Below, piece by piece: positions 18,260-26,970 of a stretch of 64,000 bases of DNA. A program made the translations under genes and the position numbers. Source of the DNA: Mucilaginibacter ginsenosidivorax. GTDB taxonomy: Bacteria; Bacteroidota; Bacteroidia; Sphingobacteriales; Sphingobacteriaceae. The DNA lies in NCBI RefSeq assembly GCF_007971525.1, contig NZ_CP042437.1, forward strand, positions 5,456,001 to 5,520,000, given 5' to 3'. The notes under the pieces were generated by a model. It saw only the letters and a program-made list of their open reading frames with translations, had not been told where the DNA came from and did no database searches. The number at the start of each line of letters is the position of its first letter. The stretch's first letter is position 1.

Positions 18260-20620
18260 TTACTCGCTCCTTAAACTTTTCACCGGGTTGGCCAGCGCTG
18301 CTTTGACAGATTGAAAGCTGATGGTAACAAAAGCGATAACGATGGCTATAAAAGCGGCAAGTACAAAAACGGTCCAGTGGATGGGGATGCGGTAGGCAAA
18401 AGCCTGTAGCCAGTTGTTCATGGCATACCAGGCCAGCGGGAAGGCTACTACTATAGCTATGAGCACCAGTTTGATGAAATCTTTAGCCAGCAGGCCTATT
18501 ACGCCGGCGACGGATGCCCCCAATACTTTGCGCACACCAATTTCGCGGGTACGTACCTGCGCGGTGTAGGCAGCAAGGCCCAGCAGGCCCAGGCACGATA
18601 TTAATATGGCCATACCTGCAAAGTAGTTAAACAGGGTGCCTTCGCGTTGCTCGCCCTGGTAAAGGTCGTTAAAAATCTCGTCGAGGAAGTTATAGCTAAA
18701 AGGGAACTCGCCGTTGTATTGTTTAAACTGGTCGCCGGCCGCTGCTATAGCTGTAGCCGCGTTTTTGGTGTTGGTTTTTATATATAAGGTTTGATAAACG
18801 GCGGGCCTGTAAAAAAAGATGGCCGGTGCAATTTTTTCGCGCATGCTGGCAAAATGGAAGTCTTTTACTACGCCAATGATGGTGCCGTTGGTTTTTTGAA
18901 AACGGAAGCGCTTGCCGATGGGGTCTTTAAGACCAATCTCTTTTACGGCTGCTTCGTTGAGGATAAAATGGGTGGAGTCGGCCACCGCGCCGCTGAAAGT
19001 GTTGCCCAGCTGCATTTTTAACTTAAAAAACGAGATGAAATCCTTATCTATCCCCATAGGGTGCAGGATAAAGGTTTGGCCCGGTGCTTTGCCATCCCAG
19101 GAGTTGTCGCCCGAGATGCCGCCGCTATTGATGATGTTGCCGGTAGCACGGGTTACACCTTCTACACCGGGCTGCTTCAAAAGCTCGGCCCGCACGGCAT
19201 CGTAATGTTTTGATGCATCGCGCATCCAAACTCCAAAAACATGGCTTTTATCGTAACCCAGATTTTTTGACTGGATGTATTTTAATTGCTGGGTGATAAC
19301 CAAAGTGCTCACAATAAGCACTACCGAAAAGGTAAACTGTACCACTACCAGTATTTTGCGGAACATGGCATCGCCAATGCTGCCATTTATTTTGCCCTTA
19401 AGCGCTTTTAAAGGTTCAAACGAGGATAACAGCATGGCCGGGTAAATACTGGATAAGGCCAGAGTTGCAACTACCGTTACGCTAATAATAAGCCAGATAT
19501 GCGGATCGAGTAGGTTAAATACCAACTGTTTGCCAGCCAGTTGGTTAAATACCGGCATCAGCAGGTATATTGTAAACAAGGCAAACAGCGTGGCGATGAA
19601 GAACAGCAGGGCGGTCTCGGCCAGGAACTGTATAAATAGCTGTATTTTGCCTGCCCCTATAATTTTGCGCATGCTGATCTCTTTGGCGCGCAATAGCGAG
19701 CGGGCGGTAGAAAGGTTGACATAATTGATGCAGGCTATAAGCAGTATCACTAAAGCTATGATAACAAAAATGCGTACCGTTTGGATGCCGTGATCGGTAC
19801 CATCAGCATTGTACAGGTGCATTTTATTGATGGGTAGCAACAAGTAATCGGCATCAGTATCTTCGGCGCGGTGCTTAACGTGGATCTTAAACAAATCGGC
19901 CGACAGTTTTTTTAACGATGCGCCGGGCTTCAATTTAAAATAGGTTTGATAAGAATAGCTATTGAAATCGGTATTAGCATCTACCTTGCCATGTTCCAGT
20001 ATATATTTAACGTGGTAACTCATGGGCATAATCATATCAAAGTTGATGCTGGAGTTAAGCGGAAAATCGTTGATAACCCCGCTCACGGTAAAGTTTTCTT
20101 TACCTTCTGCCACAATCACTTTGCCAATTGGATCTTCGGAGCCAAAATATTTTTGAGCGGTGTTTTTGGTGATGACAACCGAGTTGTCGTTAAGGAATGG
20201 TCGGGCGGTATTGCCTTCAATAAGCGGAAAATCAAAGACGCTGAATAGCGAAGGATCGGCAAAGCCTATGTTTTGTTCGCCAAAAACTTTTTCCTTGTAT
20301 TTATACAGCGAGAAAAACCAGTTGGGGGTGGTGCGTACCTGCTCCTGCACATCGGTGAGTTCCTGTTTAGCCAGTGGCCCAATGGGGGCTACCGTAGTTT
20401 GCCAGATTTGTTTACTGGCACCCGTGCCGCCAAAAAGCTCTACGCGGTAAATGTTATCGGCGTTTTTATGAAAGCTATCAAAACTTAGTTCGTCCTGCAC
20501 CCAAAGCAATATCAAAATGCCAATGGCCAGCCCGGCAGTAAGCCCGGTTATATTGATTAACGAATAGAACTTGTTGCGAAACAGGTTTCGCCAGGCGGTT
20601 TTAAAATAATTTTTCAGCAT
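18260..20620 (-). CDS. MacB/FtsX-type ABC transporter permease
   Basis: 786 residues from ATG 20620 (MLKNYFKTAWRNLFRNKFYS, the usual N-terminus of this Bacteroidota family; a 13-codon upstream extension was not used). Architecture: transmembrane helix near 20-40, MacB periplasmic core domain, three FtsX helices (about 280-425, with RAKEISMRKIIGAGKIQL between them), a second periplasmic core, then three more helices (about 670-780, with VRTREIGVRKVLGAS). The duplicated MacB_PCD-FtsX layout is typical of large standalone permeases in Sphingobacteriaceae. They act in transenvelope transport or signalling with a separate ATPase, which is not encoded nearby. The substrate is unknown. Confidence 0.92.
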   Translation of the reverse strand: MLKNYFKTAWRNLFRNKFYSLINITGLTAGLAIGILILLWVQDELSFDSFHKNADNIYRVELFGGTGASKQIWQTTVAPIGPLAKQELTDVQEQVRTTPNWFFSLYKYKEKVFGEQNIGFADPSLFSVFDFPLIEGNTARPFLNDNSVVITKNTAQKYFGSEDPIGKVIVAEGKENFTVSGVINDFPLNSSINFDMIMPMSYHVKYILEHGKVDANTDFNSYSYQTYFKLKPGASLKKLSADLFKIHVKHRAEDTDADYLLLPINKMHLYNADGTDHGIQTVRIFVIIALVILLIACINYVNLSTARSLLRAKEISMRKIIGAGKIQLFIQFLAETALLFFIATLFALFTIYLLMPVFNQLAGKQLVFNLLDPHIWLIISVTVVATLALSSIYPAMLLSSFEPLKALKGKINGSIGDAMFRKILVVVQFTFSVVLIVSTLVITQQLKYIQSKNLGYDKSHVFGVWMRDASKHYDAVRAELLKQPGVEGVTRATGNIINSGGISGDNSWDGKAPGQTFILHPMGIDKDFISFFKLKMQLGNTFSGAVADSTHFILNEAAVKEIGLKDPIGKRFRFQKTNGTIIGVVKDFHFASMREKIAPAIFFYRPAVYQTLYIKTNTKNAATAIAAAGDQFKQYNGEFPFSYNFLDEIFNDLYQGEQREGTLFNYFAGMAILISCLGLLGLAAYTAQVRTREIGVRKVLGASVAGVIGLLAKDFIKLVLIAIVVAFPLAWYAMNNWLQAFAYRIPIHWTVFVLAAFIAIVIAFVTISFQSVKAALANPVKSLRSE

Positions 20621-20720
20621 AGTCACAATGTAATTGAACCTGTTGGATAACAAAATCATGCCAGTTTTGTAACTAATTGAAAGGTAGATGCTTGAAAGTT
20701 TAATTGCGACCTTGAACGTC

Positions 20721-20748
20721 CATAAGCGTACAGTTGCGTTCGCTTATG
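20721..20748 (-). promoter_or_regulatory. Inverted repeat upstream of the permease gene
   Basis: CATAAGCG (20721-20728) and CGCTTATG (20741-20748) form an interrupted palindrome about 100 bp upstream of ATG 20620. It could be an operator for the permease gene. The rest of the spacer up to 21051 is AT-rich and shows no gene. Confidence 0.3.
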
Positions 20749-21099
20749 CAACAAAGGGGAATTTTAAGTGCCTTTGCTGTTTGTAGTATTCCGCTGGTCG
20801 ATTTAAATAACTGTGCTTTCAGTTTAAAACTGTCCCTGTTGTAGGATGAGATAACAATCAAGGTAGCACAAAAATGACTTTGGCAATTGAAATATAAGAT
20901 TTGGCGTAAAATCTGGAGGGTAAATATTCCCGGAGTATATTTTTATTGTTTTTTTTGCGAAAGTCGTCAGGATATTACTCAATTATTGTGCAGCAGTTGA
21001 ATTATTTTTGTTGATTTTTGTTAGCTTTTAATATCTTCCATATCATAAACAATGAAAGCTTTCCAATTTTAAATAACGCTTACTTATACGGATGATCCG

Positions 21100-21639
21100 A
21101 TGGTTTGGCGACGGCTGCTGGTGCCCGAAGATATTAGTTTTGATGAATTTCACATGGCAATACAGGCTGTATTTGGCTGGGACGGCAGCCATTTGTACCG
21201 GTTTTCGGCAAAGGGATGGGGATCGAAGCCATCCTACCAGCTGCCTGACCATTACAGCGTTGGCGACGATGAGCGCGACAGTGAAGAATACCTGATTAGC
21301 GAGGTGTTTAAAAGGGCCGGGCAAAAGTATACCTACATTTACGATTTCGGCGATGATTGGAAGCATGAGATTTTGCTGGAAAAAACTACCGGAGAGCCGG
21401 TGTTTGCCCCGCATTGCCTTGGTGGCGAGGGCGCCTGCCCGCCCGAAGACTGCGGCGGGGTGCACGGTTACTACCGCATGGTAGATATTGTGAACGACCC
21501 CGACCATGAAGAACATGAAGAAATGAGCGAATGGATGGGCATCCCCGAAGGCGGTAAATGGGATGTAAACGCCTTCGACCTTGAAGAAGCCAATAAGCGA
21601 TGCGCCCGCCTGGTAGGCGATGATGATGACGAAGAATAA
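21100..21639 (+). CDS. Plasmid pRiA4b ORF-3-like protein, N-terminus cut by a stop codon
   Basis: The 179 residues from ATG 21100 match the pRiA4b ORF-3 family (MVWRRLLVPEDISFDEFHMA; YIYDFGDDWKHEI; CLGGEGACPPEDCGG), here with an acidic tail. The family normally starts about 15 residues earlier. Those residues are present in the same frame: ATG 21052 gives MKAFQF, then TAA (21070-21072), then ITLTYTDDP leading into M21100. The stop falls where a Lys codon (AAA) would complete the usual KxxL strand, so this looks like a single-base nonsense change. Translation could restart at 21100 and yield a protein lacking its first beta-strand. The family's function is unknown. Confidence 0.8.
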   Translation: MVWRRLLVPEDISFDEFHMAIQAVFGWDGSHLYRFSAKGWGSKPSYQLPDHYSVGDDERDSEEYLISEVFKRAGQKYTYIYDFGDDWKHEILLEKTTGEPVFAPHCLGGEGACPPEDCGGVHGYYRMVDIVNDPDHEEHEEMSEWMGIPEGGKWDVNAFDLEEANKRCARLVGDDDDEE

Positions 21640-21750
21640 TTTTGTTATTGAGATGATATTCATCCGAACACTTAATGCCCTGTTATTTAAATAGTTAATA
21701 GTGTTCGCACCCGAACACCCCCGTATTCCCGCAAAAAACCGAACACCTTG

Positions 21751-21782
21751 TTTGCTTCTTAACCATGCAGAGGCTACCTTTG
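21751..21782 (+). promoter_or_regulatory. Bacteroidota-type promoter of the small Cys-protein gene
   Basis: TTTG (21751-21754), a 20-bp spacer and TACCTTTG (21775-21782) match the -33/-7 consensus very well. Transcription would start within a few bases of ATG 21790, so the mRNA would have almost no leader. Confidence 0.7.
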
Positions 21783-21789
21783 CGGCATT

Positions 21790-22161
21790 ATGCTGCAACG
21801 TGTAACAGCCTATTTATTGATCTTTTCGCTGGCAGCGGTCAATTTCTCACGTTTTTTTGTATACGCGGGATTTGAACTGAACAGGAACTACATTGCCACC
21901 ACCCTTTGCGAAAACCGGGACAAACCCGCAGTGCATTGCGATGGCAAATGTTACTTTGCCAAAAAGATCAAACAGGCTGATGAGAAGCAGGCCAGCGACG
22001 AAAGGCAGTCGCAAAAAAGCCTCTTCCAGGAAGTGTTTATGATCAGTAGTACTGATATGAAATTCCACTCCAGCCTGTTGCAAGTAATTGACACCCCGTA
22101 TGATGACTGCCTGCCACCAACCCCGGCCGCAGTGATCTTCCAGCCCCCGCAGTTAGGATAA
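21790..22161 (+). CDS. Small membrane-anchored Cys-containing protein
   Basis: 123 residues: one N-terminal hydrophobic helix (about 5-28), then a conserved-looking block CENRDKPAVHCDGKCYFAKKI with three Cys and one His, a charged helix, and a Pro-rich end. I recall similar short proteins next to TonB-dependent receptors in Bacteroidota, but I know no assigned function. The Cys/His block could bind a metal. It lies 424 bp upstream of the receptor/PepSY/heavy-metal-binding operon on the same strand and is driven by its own strong promoter. It is probably a companion of that locus (inference). Confidence 0.75.
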   Translation: MLQRVTAYLLIFSLAAVNFSRFFVYAGFELNRNYIATTLCENRDKPAVHCDGKCYFAKKIKQADEKQASDERQSQKSLFQEVFMISSTDMKFHSSLLQVIDTPYDDCLPPTPAAVIFQPPQLG

Positions 22162-22248
22162 ATTCTACTCTTTTTTCCCGGATGTTTTTTGATTGATATG
22201 GCTTTGCTGTGAGCATGTGATAGCCGTATGTGTCATTTTATCTAACTG

Positions 22249-22520
22249 CTGTCATCCTGAGGCACGACGGATCTATTCGCAAGCTGTTTTGGCGGTCATG
22301 CCAGGCGTGCAATAGATCCTTCGCTATCGCTGCCATTGACACATTTTTAACTATTTGATTATCAATTGAAAAAAGTGTCATTTGCAATGCGATCATTTGT
22401 GCGCAAATAAAGGTTACTCAGGATGACAGAAAAGGAAACATAGCAAAGGTAGGAACGAAAGATCTATTCGCCATCTTGCATGGTTCACAATAGGTTGCCG
22501 CGCTCCGCTCGCAATGACAT
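22249..22520. repeat. Family C intergenic repeats (GTCATCCTGAGG type)
   Basis: CTGTCATCCTGAG (22249-22261) is inverted as CTCAGGATGACAG (22417-22429), and GGATCTATTCGC-like blocks recur at 22268-22279 and 22459-22471. This is the very common Bacteroidota palindromic intergenic repeat that also occurs at 26605-26792. It fills most of the spacer in front of the TonB-dependent receptor gene. Confidence 0.75.
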
Positions 22521-22585
22521 AATTAAAATCACTCATCCGGATACAATTTATTTATCCACCGGAGGTAACTCCCCATAATTAATAC

Positions 22586-24925
22586 ATGAAGAGATTTTTC
22601 ATTCTACCTATACTATTTTTAATACTCAACACCCTGGCTTACAGCCAGGCCAATATACAGGTTGTTGTAACCGATGCCAATACCCACGAGGCCATTCCTG
22701 GCGCTATAATTGCCGGCACCGGTGGCGAAAAGCTGGGTTTAACCGATGCCAAAGGCAGGTATGTTATTGCAAGCTCTGGCATCAGTCAAATTAAGGTAAC
22801 AATGGTTGGCTATAGTACACTCGTAGTTAGCGTTACCGGTGGTAAGGCAGATGTCGCATTGGTACCTTCCACTTTAGATCTTCAGCCTGTAGTTGTAACA
22901 GCCAGCCGGGAAGGCCAGGCCAGGCAGGATGCGCCTATCGCCATCAGCAAAATAAACTCTACTCAGATTAAAGATACCAAAGCAACAGCCCTGTACCAGC
23001 TACTCAACAAAGTAGCCGGCGTTTACATGGTTGATCTGGGAAACGAGCAGCATACTATGGCTATCCGCCAGCCCATTACTTACAACGCCCTTTACCTGTA
23101 TATGGAAGATGGCCTGCCCATACGCCCAACCGGGATTTTTAACCATAACTCGCTGTACGAGATCAACATGTCGGGCGTTAAAGATATCGAAGTGATCAAG
23201 GGACCGGCCTCCTCATTGTATGGAAGCAACTCCATTGGTGGTGCAGTAAACTTCATCACCCAGGGACCGCCCTCGGGCTATGCAGGCAATGTTTCTATCC
23301 GCGGCGATAACTATCACTACCGCAGGGTTGATGCGGATGGTGGTTTTACGCAAGGCAAATTCGGCTTATATATAGGTGGTTACATCGGTCATCAAAAAGA
23401 TAGTTGGCAGGACTATTCTGATTTTGATAAGTATTCGGCCAACTTTAAAACTACGTATGATTTTAATGCGGGTACACGGCTAACCACTTCTGCTGCTTAC
23501 AATTACCTGAATACCCAAACGCCCGGCAGCCTGGATAGCGCCCATTTTTATAACAGGAGCTACGGTGCTAATCAACGTTTTACCTATCGTAAGGTCGAGT
23601 CGTTCAGGGCAAGCACCAGGCTGGACCACCAATGGAATGAAAAGAACGCAACATTTGTTACGTTGTTCTTCCGCCATAACTCAACCGCTCAGCTGCCAAG
23701 CTATTTCATATCCGACGTTAGGGATAACGCCGGCAACTACCTGAGCAGTAACGGGCAGGTGAATGATCAGCGTTTTCAGAGTTACGGATTGCTGGCACAG
23801 CATAGGGTTAATTTTAATTTTCTGCATTCCAGGCTAATAGGAGGAATTTATGTGGATGATAGCCCAAGTTCGTACTATGCGCAATACCTTGATATCGATA
23901 AAGATGTACTGAATAACTACTACACCGGCTTCACCAATACCGGCAAGTATATTGATGATTACCGTATCAAACTGTTCAACACGGCCGCTTATATGCAATA
24001 TGAAATTAAACCCATTGAGGCCTTGCACATAGTGGCGGGTTTGCGGTACGATAGGGTACATTACGATTTTACCAATGGCCTGCCTGCCGGTAGCACCAAA
24101 TACAAACAGCAGGAAACCAATAACTTTAACATTGTGGCGCCTAAACTGGGCCTGACATATGATTTAGGCAGCAACAAAGGTTTTTATGCCAATTACAGTG
24201 TTGGTTTCCAGCCGCCAGAAACCGGCGATCTTTACAGCTCAAGACAGTTAACGCCACTAAAGCAGGCCACGTTTGATAACTACGAAGTAGGCGGCTGGTT
24301 CTCGGCCTTTAACAAAATGCTGTATTTTGAAATGAGTTTATTTGATTTGGAAGGCCGTAACGAAATCATCAGTCAGCTTTCGCCCGATAATACAACACAG
24401 AACCAAAATGCAGGTGCCACCCGCCATCGCGGGGTAGAGTACTCATTAACACTGGCACCTGTTAACGAACTAACTTTCAGGTTTAGCGGTACTAATGCTA
24501 CGCATACCTATGTGCATTATAGCGAGGTAGTTACAAACTACAGTATGGGCACCTCTACCGTTATTAAATACGATGGTAATCGCATGAACAACGCCCCGGC
24601 CTGGATTGCCAATTCTGAACTTACCTACAAACCGGCCTATCTGCAAGGATTCAGGATAGCAGGCGAGTGGCAACATATTAACCAATATTATACCAACCCT
24701 GCAAATACCAAAACTTATAGTGGCTATAACATTTACAATTTGCGTTTAGGTTATGATGTTAAAGGCAATGTGCTAAAAGGGGCGGGCATCTGGTTTAATG
24801 TGCTAAATTTAACCAATAAACTGTATGCAACTACGGTAACCAGCAACCAGTACGGCGATACCTACAACGCAGCGGCACCGCGTACTTATACCCTGGGCAT
24901 CAGTTATTCATTTTCAAAATATTGA
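22586..24925 (+). CDS. TonB-dependent outer-membrane receptor
   Basis: 779 residues: signal peptide (1-20), a carboxypeptidase-regulatory-like domain (about 22-100; ITEAIPGAI-like VTDANTHEAIPGAIIAG), a plug domain (about 115-225; VVVTASRE, VKDIEVIKGPASSLYGSNS), and a 22-strand barrel ending in the aromatic SYSFSKY. It is shorter than SusC proteins and has no SusD partner. Together with the PepSY protein 3 bp downstream and the heavy-metal-binding lipoprotein after it, it fits metal or metallophore uptake better than glycan uptake. Copper or iron are the likeliest cargoes by family precedent; the sequence does not decide between them. Confidence 0.92.
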   Translation: MKRFFILPILFLILNTLAYSQANIQVVVTDANTHEAIPGAIIAGTGGEKLGLTDAKGRYVIASSGISQIKVTMVGYSTLVVSVTGGKADVALVPSTLDLQPVVVTASREGQARQDAPIAISKINSTQIKDTKATALYQLLNKVAGVYMVDLGNEQHTMAIRQPITYNALYLYMEDGLPIRPTGIFNHNSLYEINMSGVKDIEVIKGPASSLYGSNSIGGAVNFITQGPPSGYAGNVSIRGDNYHYRRVDADGGFTQGKFGLYIGGYIGHQKDSWQDYSDFDKYSANFKTTYDFNAGTRLTTSAAYNYLNTQTPGSLDSAHFYNRSYGANQRFTYRKVESFRASTRLDHQWNEKNATFVTLFFRHNSTAQLPSYFISDVRDNAGNYLSSNGQVNDQRFQSYGLLAQHRVNFNFLHSRLIGGIYVDDSPSSYYAQYLDIDKDVLNNYYTGFTNTGKYIDDYRIKLFNTAAYMQYEIKPIEALHIVAGLRYDRVHYDFTNGLPAGSTKYKQQETNNFNIVAPKLGLTYDLGSNKGFYANYSVGFQPPETGDLYSSRQLTPLKQATFDNYEVGGWFSAFNKMLYFEMSLFDLEGRNEIISQLSPDNTTQNQNAGATRHRGVEYSLTLAPVNELTFRFSGTNATHTYVHYSEVVTNYSMGTSTVIKYDGNRMNNAPAWIANSELTYKPAYLQGFRIAGEWQHINQYYTNPANTKTYSGYNIYNLRLGYDVKGNVLKGAGIWFNVLNLTNKLYATTVTSNQYGDTYNAAAPRTYTLGISYSFSKY

Positions 24926-24928
24926 TTA

Positions 24929-26371
24929 ATGGCATCATCAGCAGTAAAAAGCAACTTTTATAAATGGCACCGGGTGCTGGGTTTAGCGGCCCTTATCCCG
25001 GTCATCTTCTGGACGTTGAGCGGGTTATCGCACCCCTTTATGTCAAATTGGTTCAGGCCGTCTATCGCAAAGGAAGTATTTAAACCTTTGCCGCAAAGTA
25101 AAATGAAACCTGTGCTTACCATTCAGCAGGTGATGGACCGCAACCATATTATTGCTTTGCGAAATTTTAACCTCATCAGCTTTAAAAAAGGTACCTTTTA
25201 CCAGGTACTCGGGGTAGATAGTGTTTACAATTACTATTCAGCAACCGACGGTGTATTATTACCCCATGGTGATACCGACTATGCCGAACACCTGGCCCGC
25301 TATTTTGTTCAGGACAGCACATCGGCCATACAAATTAGCCTTCAGCATAGTTTTGATAGCGAGTACCAGACCATTAACCATTTGCTGCCTGTGTGGAAAG
25401 TATCTTTCGACCGGCCCGATGGTATGGATGTTTATGTCGAGACCGGCCAAAGCCGTATGGGGACTTTCAATAACAATACCCGCAAGGCTTTTTTGTCGTT
25501 GTTTGAGGAGTTTCATACCTGGCAGTTTTTGGCCCGTTGGGGTGGTGATACTTTCCGTAACGTGGTATTGCTCATTATCATGGCTATTATGCTGTTTGCA
25601 CTTATCAGCGGGTTAACGGTTTATGGCTTAATGTGGAAAAAGTTTAAAACCATGGCCCAAAGCCGGAAAACTAAAGGCATGGAGGATAAGCGTTTCCTGC
25701 ACCGTTTTCATAGACAAATAGGGCTGATCGTGTCGTTTGTAATGTTCACCTTCGTCATCAGTGGTGCGTTTCACCTGGCCGTGAAGCTGCACAACAGTGG
25801 GCTGGTTAAGGCAGATTACGGGCAGGTAATTAAACGAGGCCAGCTGCTGGTATCCAATCTGGCACTGCCGGTTGCAGATAGTCTCATCAATAAAATTGGC
25901 CTCACCAGCTTTAGCGGCAATGTATTTTACCAGGTGACAGACAAGCAAAAGCAGCTAAGCTATTTCAATGCAGGCAACGGTAAGGAACAGCTTAATGCCG
26001 ATGAAGACTATGCCAGGTTCCTGAGTACTTATTATCATACCGATGAGTTCAAAACCTTTAGCGGCCGGGTTACGGTACACCAGGTGAAGCAATTTGACAA
26101 CGAATACGGCTTTATCAACAAGCGCCTGCCGGTTGAGCGTGTTAGCTATCCTAACGGAGAAAACTGGTATATCGAAACCACCACGGCTAAACTGGCCACT
26201 AAAGTAACCGGTATTGATAGGGCCGAAGGCTTATCATTTATCTTCCTGCATAAATATTTCGGGATGACCTGGGCCGGGAAAAATATCAGGGATATCGTAA
26301 GTATGCTTGCTGCTGTGGGTGTGCTGGTAGTATCTTTGTTTGGCTTTGCCTCATTTATAAATAACAAGTAA
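24929..26371 (+). CDS. PepSY-associated transmembrane protein
   Basis: 480 residues. It opens with the family hallmark KWHRVLGLAALIPVIFWTLS (first helix, about 12-36), has a large periplasmic PepSY-like segment, two central helices (about 210-235 and 263-285; the cytoplasmic loop RFLHRFHRQIGL lies between), a second PepSY-like segment, and a last helix (about 455-476). Conserved His residues in the helices and the FHTWQF motif suggest haem or metal contact. PepSY membrane proteins are commonly linked to TonB-dependent siderophore or copper receptors and may reduce the imported metal. The gene starts 3 bp after the receptor stop and ends 2 bp before the next gene, so the three are one operon. 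Confidence 0.9.
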   Translation: MASSAVKSNFYKWHRVLGLAALIPVIFWTLSGLSHPFMSNWFRPSIAKEVFKPLPQSKMKPVLTIQQVMDRNHIIALRNFNLISFKKGTFYQVLGVDSVYNYYSATDGVLLPHGDTDYAEHLARYFVQDSTSAIQISLQHSFDSEYQTINHLLPVWKVSFDRPDGMDVYVETGQSRMGTFNNNTRKAFLSLFEEFHTWQFLARWGGDTFRNVVLLIIMAIMLFALISGLTVYGLMWKKFKTMAQSRKTKGMEDKRFLHRFHRQIGLIVSFVMFTFVISGAFHLAVKLHNSGLVKADYGQVIKRGQLLVSNLALPVADSLINKIGLTSFSGNVFYQVTDKQKQLSYFNAGNGKEQLNADEDYARFLSTYYHTDEFKTFSGRVTVHQVKQFDNEYGFINKRLPVERVSYPNGENWYIETTTAKLATKVTGIDRAEGLSFIFLHKYFGMTWAGKNIRDIVSMLAAVGVLVVSLFGFASFINNK

Positions 26372-26373
26372 TC

Positions 26374-26580
26374 ATGAAAAAAATCATTATCATATTGGCT
26401 GTAGCCACATTTGGTTTGGGCAGCATTACCTCATGCAGCAGCCCGGCCGAAAAGACGGTAGTAAGAAAGAAAAGCAAGTATATGTGCACCATGCACCCCG
26501 ATTTAGCTTTTGATAAACCCGGCACCTGCACCAAATGTGGTATGGAATTGGTGGAGCGGGATACCACAGCGGGGAAGTAA
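26374..26580 (+). CDS. Heavy-metal-binding-domain lipoprotein
   Basis: 68 residues: lipoprotein leader with Cys21 (SITSC), a short basic linker, then a heavy-metal-binding domain YMCTMHPDLAF...GTCTKCGMELVE. The CxMHP and CxxCGM parts are the fold also found at the N-terminus of copper P-type ATPases and in CusB-like efflux proteins. It would sit on the outer face of a membrane and hand over or store soft metal ions. It is the last gene of the receptor/PepSY operon, 2 bp after the PepSY gene, and is the main reason to suspect copper as the cargo. Confidence 0.88.
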   Translation: MKKIIIILAVATFGLGSITSCSSPAEKTVVRKKSKYMCTMHPDLAFDKPGTCTKCGMELVERDTTAGK

Positions 26581-26604
26581 GTTTGCATTTTATATGATAA
26601 AATA

Positions 26605-26693
26605 CTGTCATGCTGAGGAACGAAGCATCTAATCTACGCCATGCGTAACACCAGAAATGTTCGCGAATAGATGCTTCGTACCTACCCATGACA
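26605..26693. repeat. Family C palindromic repeat, unit 1
   Basis: CTGTCATGCTGAGGAACGAA at the left is mirrored by TTCGTACCTACCCATGACA at the right, around a short loop. It is the same family as at 22249-22520 and follows the heavy-metal-binding gene directly. Confidence 0.8.
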
Positions 26694-26705
26694 TATCCAA
26701 TTTCC

Positions 26706-26792
26706 CTGTCATCCTGAGGTACGAAGGATCTATCAGCGGTGCATGACCGATAGAAAGTTAGCGAATAGATGCTTCGTACCTCAGCATGACAG
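26706..26792. repeat. Family C palindromic repeat, unit 2
   Basis: CTGTCATCCTGAGGTACGAA at the left is mirrored by TTCGTACCTCAGCATGACAG at the right. It stands in tandem with unit 1, 12 bp apart, and both share the internal GCGAATAGATGCTTCGTACC block. Confidence 0.8.
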
Positions 26793-26831
26793 CGCTCTTT
26801 GTTGAATCGAATAATGATCCTCCGTCAACGC

Positions 26832-26864
26832 AAAAAAGCCATCCTTTTTCGGGATGGCTTTTTA
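26832..26864. terminator. Bidirectional Rho-independent terminator
   Basis: AAAAAGCCATCC pairs with GGATGGCTTTTT around a 6-nt loop, giving a T tract in both directions. It lies between the convergent receptor operon and the YceI gene and can end both. Confidence 0.85.
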
Positions 26865-26970
26865 TTTAAAGTTTGTATTGCTTTGCCGGTTTCAATAATG
26901 CCGTGCTGTTACGTATACTTAACAACAGCGGCATTTTAATTATTAAAACACAGCAACAGCATTCAAACAA

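Noticed and set aside
21043..21798. A 251-codon minus-strand open frame antisense to the pRiA4b ORF-3-like gene
   Set aside because: The plus strand has clear family motifs over the same bases; the minus-strand product has no recognisable domain and looks like a codon-bias shadow.
22586..26580. A SusC/SusD-type glycan import locus
   Set aside because: The receptor is too short for SusC and no SusD gene is present; PepSY and metal-binding neighbours favour metal uptake.
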